Assembly (NCBI GenBank): GCA_947303715.1
Contig: CAMYYY010000027.1
Location: 1-37,439 of the forward strand
From: an uncultured Bacteroidales bacterium
Lineage (GTDB): Bacteria; Bacteroidota; Bacteroidia; Bacteroidales; Bacteroidaceae
Reading direction: 5' to 3'
DNA length: 37,439 nucleotides
Positions 32,101 through 37,439 of this stretch are shown one piece after another (positions within the stretch are counted from its first letter, which is position 1; each line of letters starts with the position of its first letter). Made by a program: the position numbers and the translations under genes. A model generated the notes under the pieces. That model was given only the letters and a program-made list of their open reading frames with translations. It did not search any database and was not told the DNA's origin.

Positions 32101-32947
32101 CGATGGGCCACGAGCCCTTGCCGCCGCCCATACGGTCTCGGATTTCGCCGCCCGTACCCGTGCTGGCGCCGTTGAACGGCTCTACGGTAGTGGGGAAGTT
32201 GTGCGTCTCAGCCTTCAACGAGAGAACGGTATGGATGGGGTGCACATTGAAGAAGTCGCTGGTGCTATGGTCGGCAGGTGCGAACTGCTCTACGGTAGGG
32301 CCGTCGGCAAACGCCACGTTGTCCTTGTAGGCTGAGAGGATATGGTGTGGATTCTCCTTCGTTGTCTTCTTGATCATGGCGAAGAGGCTGCTTTCCATCT
32401 CCTTGCCGTCGATGATGAAGGTGCCGCCGAAAATCTTGTGACGACAATGTTCGCTATTGATCTGGGCAAAGCCAAACACCTCGCTATCCGTCAGCTTACG
32501 TCCCAGCTGGGCTTCTACCTTTTTCAGATAGTCGATTTCCTCGGGCGAGAGGGCAAGACCCTCCTGCTCGTTGTAGGCGGCGAGGTCGTCGATGTGGCGG
32601 ATGGGCTCGGGCGTGATGTCCACCTTGAAGATGTTCTGGTCAAGAGTGGGGTAGAAGCGTTGCAGCATCGGGTCGTGCTCCGCTTCAGGGCCGCTGACGG
32701 GGAAGTATTCCTCGATGCGGCTGATGCCTGTGATGCCCATGTTCTGCGTAATCTCTACGGCATTGGTGCTCCAGGGGGTAATCATCTCGCGGCGCGGGCC
32801 GACAAAGCAGCCATCGGGAACTTTGGCGCCCAGACATTCGGCCTCGCCAAACAGCCAGCAGAGCTGACCGACGACATCTTCGGCAGGTTGGTTTTTGACT
32901 TCCGTAGCAATAACGGACTGATTATTCGTGTGGAAGAAGAGAATCAT
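29174..32947 (-). CDS. purL: Phosphoribosylformylglycinamidine synthase
   Basis: A 1257-residue enzyme of purine synthesis converting FGAR, glutamine and ATP to FGAM. It is the large single-chain type: N-terminal PurS-like part, FGAM synthase core (SEHCRHKIFGG, NFPTTVEPFNGASTGTGGEI, RMGGGKGSWP) and C-terminal class I glutaminase (LGICNGCQLM, nucleophile Cys1098; MMPHLERC). Two low-complexity insertions are seen: PESPDMPENPEF at about 348-359, from a 9-bp repeat, and QQVNKSTSQQAP at about 991-1002, from an octamer tract in the linker before the glutaminase domain. A strong promoter precedes it, and chrA-like genes follow directly. Confidence 0.97.
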   Translation of the reverse strand: MILFFHTNNQSVIATEVKNQPAEDVVGQLCWLFGEAECLGAKVPDGCFVGPRREMITPWSTNAVEITQNMGITGISRIEEYFPVSGPEAEHDPMLQRFYPTLDQNIFKVDITPEPIRHIDDLAAYNEQEGLALSPEEIDYLKKVEAQLGRKLTDSEVFGFAQINSEHCRHKIFGGTFIIDGKEMESSLFAMIKKTTKENPHHILSAYKDNVAFADGPTVEQFAPADHSTSDFFNVHPIHTVLSLKAETHNFPTTVEPFNGASTGTGGEIRDRMGGGKGSWPIAGTAVYMTSYPRNKEEQEEIPARPWLYQTPEQILIKASNGASDFGNKFGQPLIAGSVLTFEHQEKPESPDMPENPEFSAPLYGYDKVIMLAGGVGYGTKRDCLKGTPEKGNKIVVLGGDNYRIGLGGGSVSSVDTGRYSSGIELNAVQRANAEMQKRAYNVVRALCEEEVNPVVSIHDHGSAGHVNCLSELVEECGGLIDMTQLPIGDPTLSAKEIIANESQERMGLLIEEEHLDHVRRIAERERAPMYVVGETTGDAHFAFQQGDGVRPFDLDVAQMFGHSPKTVMVDETVEHHYTDVKNYKDLQDALTRVLSLEAVACKDWLTNKVDRSVTGKIARQQCQGELQLPLSDCGVVALDYRGVHGMATALGHAPQAGLADPAAGSVLSVAEALTNIVWAPLTEGLDSISLSANWMWPCRSQKGEDARLYTAVKALSDFCCELGINVPTGKDSLSMTQKYPDGRKVIAPGTVIVSAGGEVADIRKVVSPVLADEPKSSLYHIDFSFDELRLGGSAFAQSQGKVGSDVPTCTTPEYFRDAFNALQDCIRRGLILAGHDISAGGLITTLLEMCFANTKGGLKINLSRFETDDITKILFAENPGVVVQVSDKHEAAFKDILESAGVGYVYIGVPNKERTLRIRKGEFEENLDIDALRDTWYRSSYLLDHRQSMNGCADERFKNYGRQPLRMHFASSFSGKLSQYGLNPERWKKGQQVNKSTSQQAPKAAIIREKGTNGEREMAYSLWLAGFDVKDVTMTDLISGRETLDDIRMIVFCGGFSNSDVLGSAKGWAGAFLYNPRAKETLDRFYARPDTLSLGICNGCQLMMELGLIAQGHASADGYRYGRMEHNTSHKFESAFLGVNVPKNNSVMFGSLAGTSMGIWVAHGEGRFSLPLAEENYNIVAKYNYSGYPANPNGSVYDIAGIASADGRHVAMMPHLERCIFPWQCGTYPAGRLHSDEVTPWVEAFVNARYWCQKKA
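29943..29976 (-). repeat. AGTCAACA octamer tract in purL
   Basis: The coding strand has GGTCAACA, AGTCAACA, AGTCAACA and AGCCAACA in register, encoding QQVNKSTSQQ between NPERWKK and the glutaminase domain start (AAIIREKGTNGE). Confidence 0.9.
31871..31906 (-). repeat. Four 9-bp CCGGAnnnn repeats in purL
   Basis: The coding strand reads CCGGAATCT, CCGGACATG, CCGGAAAAT and CCGGAATTC: four exact-length 9-bp units sharing CCGGA. They encode the in-frame triplets PES, PDM, PEN, PEF in a loop of the synthase core. Confidence 0.85.
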
Positions 32948-32971
32948 TGTGATTGTTGTTGAATTCCGCCG

Positions 32972-33003
32972 CGAAGATACAACTTTTTCTGCATTCTGCC
33001 AAA
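32972..33003 (-). promoter_or_regulatory. purL: Promoter of purL
   Basis: The leftward strand reads TTTG-N20-TATCTTCG (one mismatch to TAnnTTTG), 25 bp before the ATG. No PurR-type box or purine riboswitch is recognised. Confidence 0.6.
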
Positions 33004-33285
33004 TAAAATGTTTTTTTCAGATGCAGAAGCTCTACGCTTGGAGATGAAGATTCCATTCCTTTTTTGATTTTCGCGATGGGGGTAATACTGATTGGGCATA
33101 ATTGTAACAGATTTGCTTGTTTTTTCTGTGTACTTCATCGAAGATAGTTGTCTAATGAGTGATATATAGCAAACTGCGCTAAAACGAAAAAAAGACTTTT
33201 GTTTTTGTGGACAAATATCGATGGTGAATCTGTAAATTCTTTGTTTGAAAAATTGTCGTATGGGAAAATACCGAAAAGAGGTGTC

Positions 33286-33563
33286 GTGTAGATTCGTGTA
33301 GATGTGTGTAGATAATTTGGGCATCTACACAGCGTAGCCTGCAGAAAATCTGTATAGTAAATAGGTTTGTGTAGATATGTAGATATTTTTCATGTTTTTG
33401 TTGGAGGAGTTTTTCCAGCGTTTGATGATTTTTATAAACAGCGCCCCAGTTTATATAAACGCCGCCCGTGTTTATAAACAGAGTAGGCAAATAAAAATTT
33501 AGAGCAGGCAATAAATCGGATAGAGCAGGCGAATAATCTGGCAGAGCAGGCAATAAACCTGCT
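33286..33563. repeat. Cluster of three short repeat types in the purL-manC spacer
   Basis: Type one: GTGTAGAT repeated at about 10-bp spacing (33286-33313), its last copy pairing with ATCTACACA at 33323-33331, and more copies near 33367. Type two: GTTTATAAAC-like palindromes near 33431, 33449 and 33470. Type three: AGAGCAGGCAATAAA-like units starting at 33480, 33501, 33522 and 33543, exactly 21 bp apart. The 712-bp spacer 32948-33659 has no credible gene; 33004-33285 is plain A+T-rich sequence. Confidence 0.8.
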
Positions 33564-33604
33564 GGAATTAGCAATTAATTCGTGGGTGCTTTTTCGCCGT
33601 TTCA

Positions 33605-33636
33605 TTTGGCGGTTTCAGAATAAAGTAGTAATTTAG
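33605..33636 (+). promoter_or_regulatory. manC: Promoter of the guanylyltransferase gene
   Basis: TTTG at 33605-33608, a 20-bp spacer, then TAATTTAG at 33629-33636 (one mismatch to the consensus), 23 bp before the ATG at 33660. Confidence 0.55.
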
Positions 33637-33659
33637 CAGCGTGAAAAACATCAGTATGT

Positions 33660-34721
33660 ATGGAAACGAAAGATAATCATGTGGTTATCATGGCGGGAGG
33701 CATCGGAAGCCGCTTCTGGCCGATGAGTACGAAGGAACGTCCGAAGCAGTTTATCGATGTGTTGGGGTGTGGACGGACGCTGATTCAGCTGACAGCCGAC
33801 CGCTTCGCAGGCATCTGTGACCCGAAAAACCTGTGGGTTGTGACCAGCGAGCGCTACGCGGCCTTGGTACGCGAGCAGTTGCCCGATTTGCCGGAGGAGA
33901 ACATCCTTCGCGAGCCTTGCCGGAGGAACACAGCGCCCTGCATCGCCTACGTGTCGTGGAAAATCAAGGCTCGCAATCCGCGCGCGAACGTGGTGGTGAC
34001 GCCCAGCGACCATATCGTAATGAATGCGCGCGAGTTCCAGCGCGTCATCGAGTCGGCGCTCAAGTTCACCTCAGGCAACGATGCCATTCTGACGCTCGGC
34101 ATGAAGCCCACGCGCCCTGAAACGGGCTACGGCTACATCCAGGCCGACCTCAGCGCCGCCTCGACGGTGAACAAGGAGATTTTCCGCGTCGATTCGTTCA
34201 AGGAGAAACCTGATGTGGAAACCGCCGAGCAGTACATCCGCAGGAAAAACTATCTGTGGAATGCGGGCATCTTCGTGTGGAACATCAACACCATCGTCAA
34301 CTCGTTCCGCCTCTGGCAGCCCGAGATAGCCGAAGTGTTCCAGTCGCTGTTGCCTGTCTACTACACGCCGGCTGAGCAGGAGAGCATCAATCGCCTGTTC
34401 CCCACCTGCCCGAACATTTCGGTCGATTATGCCATTCTGGAGAAGGCCGACGAGATATTCGTCTTCCCTGCCGACTTTGGCTGGAGCGACCTTGGCACTT
34501 GGGGCTCGCTGCATGGGCAACTGGAGAAGGACCTTACGAACAACGTGGCCATCGGCCCTGACGTGACGCTCTACGAGAGCCGAAACTGCATCGTCCACAC
34601 GGCGCAGGAGCGGAAAGTGGTAGTCATTGGGCTTGACGGATACATCGTGGCAGAGGACGACCGCCAGCTGCTCATCTGCAAGCTTGCTGACGAACAGCGA
34701 ATCAAGGAGTTCTCAGAGTAG
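33660..34721 (+). CDS. manC: Mannose-1-phosphate guanylyltransferase
   Basis: A 353-residue nucleotidyltransferase making GDP-mannose from mannose-1-phosphate and GTP, for surface glycans, protein O-glycosylation and GDP-fucose. The GTP-binding signature is MAGGIGSRFWPMSTKERPKQF-like at residues 11-30, followed by EPCRRNTAPCIAY, VVTPSDHIV, ETGYGYIQAD, FKEKPDVETAEQY, LWNAGIFVW and FGWSDLGTWGSL. The length is that of the short, guanylyltransferase-only type with no isomerase domain. It has its own promoter and stands alone between the repeat-rich spacer and the serine-rich gene. Confidence 0.95.
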   Translation: METKDNHVVIMAGGIGSRFWPMSTKERPKQFIDVLGCGRTLIQLTADRFAGICDPKNLWVVTSERYAALVREQLPDLPEENILREPCRRNTAPCIAYVSWKIKARNPRANVVVTPSDHIVMNAREFQRVIESALKFTSGNDAILTLGMKPTRPETGYGYIQADLSAASTVNKEIFRVDSFKEKPDVETAEQYIRRKNYLWNAGIFVWNINTIVNSFRLWQPEIAEVFQSLLPVYYTPAEQESINRLFPTCPNISVDYAILEKADEIFVFPADFGWSDLGTWGSLHGQLEKDLTNNVAIGPDVTLYESRNCIVHTAQERKVVVIGLDGYIVAEDDRQLLICKLADEQRIKEFSE

Positions 34722-34777
34722 GGGGAAAATCCCTCAAAGAAATAGGAATAAAACCTGTAACAAATAGGAAAAAACAA

Positions 34778-34808
34778 TTTGGCGGGGAAAAGAACCTCCG
34801 TATCTTTG
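34778..34808 (+). promoter_or_regulatory. Promoter of the serine-rich repeat protein
   Basis: TTTG at 34778-34781, a 19-bp spacer, then TATCTTTG at 34801-34808: a perfect consensus, 42 bp before the ATG at 34851. Confidence 0.8.
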
Positions 34809-34850
34809 CATCGGAAACCAGAAGTTAAACCGATTAAAAAGACAAGCGTT

Positions 34851-36329
34851 ATGAAAAAGATGAGAATGGCCTTAATGATGATGGTCTTGGCAGCCGTCAG
34901 TCTGGATGCTAGCGCAATGCTCAGCTCCATGGAGATTCGTCGTGAAGCTCGCTTCCTCTCCGACAGGATGCGTTACGAACTGAATCTGTCCCGTAAGCAG
35001 TGGGTTGATGTCTATGAGATCAACTACGACTTCCTTTGGAACGTCAACGAAGTCATCGATGACATGATCTTTGGCTACGACGACGCAATCGACTACTACT
35101 ATTATCTGCTTGACGTCCGCAACGAGGACCTCAGCTATGTGCTCCGTCGCAGCCAGTTCAGGCGGTTCCTGAAAAGGGAGTACTTCTATCGTCCCCTCTA
35201 TAACTCCGGTGCGTACTTCGTCTTCCGCATCTACGAGCGCTACAACAACCGTAACTACTTCTATTACGGAGTTCCCAGCGTCTATGATGTGTATGCAGGT
35301 GCACACTATCGCAACTTCTACCGTGACAGCTTCTATCGCAACCGCTATCACTTCGCCCGCTACAACAAGCATGACTTCCATGTCTGGGTAGCCGGAGGAT
35401 ACGGAAATCACTATGGCGATGGTATCATGGGTAAGGGCCTGATGTCGCACCACCACTACGCACACCACGAGATCTACGAAAGCAGCCGTCGCAACAACCG
35501 CGAGCTTCAGGGCAGCTCCATCAGCAGCCGTGCAAGCGGAGCGAGTGTCGGCGGAGGTAATAATAACAACAATGCAGCTATCAATGCGAACAGCCGTAGT
35601 TCCGCCGGCTCTGGGGCTTCCTCCCGTAGCGGAAATGCGTCCAGCCGTAGTGGTAATGCTTCCTCGGGTAACAACTCCGGCAGCCGTGCAGGCGCTGAAG
35701 TCGGCAACCGTTCCAATAATAATAACAGCTCAAGCCGTAGTGGCAACGCTTCTTCCAGCAGCCGTTCGGGCAACCGCGACAACAGTTCTGTGAACAGCTC
35801 CAGCCGTAGCGGTAACGCTTCTTCCAGCAGCCGTTCGGGCAATAGCTCCAACAGTTCTGTGAATAGCTCAAGCCGTAGTGGTAACAGCTCTTCCAGCAGC
35901 CGTTCGGGAAACAGCTCCAATAGCTCTGTGAACAGCTCAAGCCGTAGTGGTAACAGCTCTTCCAGCAGCCGTTCGGGCAACAGCTCCAACAGCTCTGTGA
36001 ATAGCTCCAGCCGTAGTGGCAGCAGCTCTTCCAGCAGCCGTTCGGGCAACAGTTCCAGCAGCTCTGTGAACAGCTCTAGCCGTAGTGGTAACAGCTCTTC
36101 CAGCGGCCGTTCAGGCAATAGCAGCTCCGCCAGCAGCTCTTCCAACAGCTCTTCCAACAACCGTTCGGGTAGCAGCAGCTCTGTGAGCAGCTCGTCCAGC
36201 AGCCGCTCTGGAAGTAGCTCCAGCAGCTCCTCGAGCAGCCGTTCCGGCAGCAGCAGTTCTTCTTCTCGTAGTGGCAGTTCGTCCAGCTCTTCAAGGTCTG
36301 GCTCCTCCAGTTCTTCCAGAGGACGTTAA
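34851..36329 (+). CDS. Secreted protein with Tyr/Arg-rich domain and serine-rich repeat tail
   Basis: A 492-residue exported protein. The ATG at 34851, behind a strong promoter, gives signal peptide MKKMRMALMMMVLAAVSLDA followed by SA. Residues about 25-200 resemble a Bacteroidales family of unknown function I have seen but cannot name: REARFLSDRMRYELNLSRKQ, WVDVYEINYDF, then an aromatic part (FYRPLYNSGAYFVFRIYERY, RNYFYYGVP). Residues about 215-492 are Ser/Asn/Arg/Gly low complexity. They include five full 23-residue repeats of the form SSVNSSSRSGNSSSSSRSGN plus SSN, and an irregular SSSRSG end. The positively charged flexible tail could contact polysaccharide or be glycosylated; that is inference. 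The following gene starts 27 bp after the stop. Confidence 0.8.
   Translation: MKKMRMALMMMVLAAVSLDASAMLSSMEIRREARFLSDRMRYELNLSRKQWVDVYEINYDFLWNVNEVIDDMIFGYDDAIDYYYYLLDVRNEDLSYVLRRSQFRRFLKREYFYRPLYNSGAYFVFRIYERYNNRNYFYYGVPSVYDVYAGAHYRNFYRDSFYRNRYHFARYNKHDFHVWVAGGYGNHYGDGIMGKGLMSHHHYAHHEIYESSRRNNRELQGSSISSRASGASVGGGNNNNNAAINANSRSSAGSGASSRSGNASSRSGNASSGNNSGSRAGAEVGNRSNNNNSSSRSGNASSSSRSGNRDNSSVNSSSRSGNASSSSRSGNSSNSSVNSSSRSGNSSSSSRSGNSSNSSVNSSSRSGNSSSSSRSGNSSNSSVNSSSRSGSSSSSSRSGNSSSSSVNSSSRSGNSSSSGRSGNSSSASSSSNSSSNNRSGSSSSVSSSSSSRSGSSSSSSSSSRSGSSSSSSRSGSSSSSSRSGSSSSSRGR
35781..36125 (+). repeat. Five 69-bp tandem repeats in the serine-rich gene
   Basis: Units begin at 35781, 35850, 35919, 35988 and 36057, each exactly 69 bp (23 codons), differing by a few mostly silent changes such as AGC/TCC/TCT for Ser. 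Partial and degenerate units flank the block on both sides. Confidence 0.92.
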
Positions 36330-36356
36330 CTCTAACTAACCTTTTAGAAAAAAGCC

Positions 36357-37439
36357 TTGAAGCGTACAGTTCTGGCACTACTCCTAATGGCAACCATCGG
36401 CACAGCATCCGTCTGGGCCGATGGCTCGCCTGTTGAGGGGGCTATCACTTCCGATTTTGTCGAGGAGCCCGTGATGATGCACAGTCTGCTTCAAATGCTG
36501 GCCGACTTCATGCCTTACGTCAAGGCGCAATGGCAGCCCTGCGCTGAGCCCAATACGGTGGGCGATAAATGCGGCTGCTTTCGTGGCGAGGACACTATGG
36601 CTGCCAATGAGCGTGGCGTCCGTCCCAATGCAGACCTCTCGATGGTCTGCGCTTTCCTTTTTAAATATGGGCGCGACGATGTGACTCTTCCTGAAGGTAT
36701 AACATGGCGTGACATTACACTCATGGCCCGTCAGTCCCTTGTATTCGCTTATTCCACCCACAAGTCAAATCGTTTGAAAACCTGTCGTGGGGGCGACTAC
36801 TGGGGCTCGCTTTCTGCTACCGACTATCAATGGGAGAGCTCTCTCTGGGCACTTTCCGTGGCTTTTTCAGCCTTTTTCCAAAAAGAATCGCTCAAAGACT
36901 ACGAATGGACCTACATCTATAATCTGCTGAAGTCGGAGTGCAACTACGAACTGGAGCGCCAGATTCCCACAGGCTTTCAGGGCGACACGAAGGCGGAGGA
37001 AAACGGGTGGGAGACCAATGTGCTTGCTTGCGCCCTTGGTCTTTTCCCTGACGACCCGCTGGCTCCTCGTTGGTTTGAGCGGCTTCGCGCCTTTGCCATC
37101 AATTGCTATTCTCATCCTTCCGATAAATCGAACCATACCATTATCGACCCCGACCGCGATGGCATTTCCGTTTCCAAACTCTATCGCGGTGCCAATCTTT
37201 TCGACGATTACACCCTTCAGAATCACAACTATTTCCACACATCCTATCAGAATGTCGTCATGCAGGAACTGGGCGAGAGCCTTGTGGCCATGCAGCTTTT
37301 CGGCAGTCCGTGGCGGACGCGGGCGCTCCTCCATAACCAGCGTGAGGTGATGGACTGCGTGTTGGCTGACCTTGCGTTGGCTGACGGCGAGCTGGCCATG
37401 CCCAACGGCAACGACTGGAGCATGTTCCTCTACGACCAG
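36357..37439 (+). CDS. Secreted protein of unknown function (cut by window end, TTG start)
   Basis: The frame is open from a stop at 36345-36347 to the window end, giving 361 codons from a TTG at 36357. Read from TTG, the start is a good Sec signal (MKRTVLALLLMATIGTASVW then ADGSP). The first ATG, at 36390, would cut into the middle of it, so TTG is preferred. The mature part is rich in Trp, Tyr and helices: YWGSLSATDYQWESSLWALS, ENGWETNVLACALGLFPDDP, LQNHNYFHTSYQNVVMQELG, ELAMPNGNDWSMFLYDQ. The helix spacing and NHNYFHTSYQN-like segment suggest an alpha/alpha-toroid as in polysaccharide lyases or hydrolases, but I do not recognise a family. It is probably co-transcribed with the serine-rich gene. 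Confidence 0.7.
   Translation, partial: MKRTVLALLLMATIGTASVWADGSPVEGAITSDFVEEPVMMHSLLQMLADFMPYVKAQWQPCAEPNTVGDKCGCFRGEDTMAANERGVRPNADLSMVCAFLFKYGRDDVTLPEGITWRDITLMARQSLVFAYSTHKSNRLKTCRGGDYWGSLSATDYQWESSLWALSVAFSAFFQKESLKDYEWTYIYNLLKSECNYELERQIPTGFQGDTKAEENGWETNVLACALGLFPDDPLAPRWFERLRAFAINCYSHPSDKSNHTIIDPDRDGISVSKLYRGANLFDDYTLQNHNYFHTSYQNVVMQELGESLVAMQLFGSPWRTRALLHNQREVMDCVLADLALADGELAMPNGNDWSMFLYDQ

Noticed and set aside
33480..33563. The 21-bp-period repeats as a CRISPR array
   Set aside because: Repeat plus spacer totals only 21 bp, units are degenerate and no cas genes are present.
33179..33574. A 131-codon leftward frame with a 7-residue repeat in the purL-manC spacer
   Set aside because: The residue repeat comes from the 21-bp DNA repeat; no ribosome site, no domain and biased composition.
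35507..36160. A leucine/glutamate-rich 217-codon frame opposite the serine-rich repeats, looking like a leucine-repeat protein
   Set aside because: The repeat is the complement of Ser/Arg/Gly codons; the rightward frame has promoter, signal peptide and a recognisable N-terminal domain.
34851..36329. The serine-rich tail as the result of a frameshift or assembly error
   Set aside because: Exact 69-bp spacing, in-frame units and silent differences between units fit true tandem duplication; only copy number may be uncertain.

Overview
The window looks like a chromosome segment of a Prevotella-type member of the Bacteroidales. Four things suggest this: promoters of the Bacteroidetes form TTTG-N19/20-TAnnTTTG before many genes, two TonB-dependent receptors, a fragment of a Bacteroidetes-type HU protein, and a large single-chain PurL. 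The genus is inferred from sequence character, not from a search.

Layout. 1-518: the start of a leftward tyrosine-recombinase-like gene, the probable edge of an integrated element, then the terminator of ppdK. 519-3239: ppdK (leftward). 3240-4055: divergent spacer with a perfect 33-bp inverted repeat and a truncated HU-like gene. 4056-6292: rlmD and a SIMPL-domain protein. 6289-8389: a leftward pair of poorly characterised families, a 'probable DNA metabolism' protein and a 'putative DNA modification/repair' radical SAM protein. 8403-10213: an AT-rich lipoprotein gene, an exported nitroreductase and a glutathione peroxidase. 10554-13281: a TonB receptor with a lipoprotein. 13343-18799: a closely spaced leftward series of ZnuD-like TonB receptor, AlkZ-related protein, iron alcohol dehydrogenase, Tat-exported flavodoxin-like protein and winged-helix regulator. 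19024-22801: a duplicated-repeat membrane protein and uvrA. 22897-26132: a rightward series of family-10-like glycoside hydrolase lipoprotein, small RHH-like protein, tadA, HAD-like protein and LMW tyrosine phosphatase. 26083-32947: leftward purL, two half-size chromate transporters and an acyl-CoA ligase. 33660-37439: mannose-1-phosphate guanylyltransferase, a secreted serine-rich repeat protein and a secreted protein cut by the window end.

Most genes are ordinary core metabolism (PEP/pyruvate conversion, purine synthesis, rRNA and tRNA modification, excision repair, nucleotide sugars) mixed with envelope transport and redox functions.

The most unusual signal is not a gene. Short tandem repeats of the kind seen between genes also lie inside surface loops and linkers of conserved proteins. 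An 8-bp unit, consensus AGTCAACA, occurs twice in uvrA, once in purL, once in the glycoside hydrolase and once just after the nitroreductase stop. This unit has no stop codon in any of its three forward frames but has TGA in every reverse frame. The one reverse-oriented coding tract, in uvrA, carries a base change exactly where TGA would fall. A 9-bp family sits in purL, and a GTTCATGG-like family sits in the ZnuD-like receptor.
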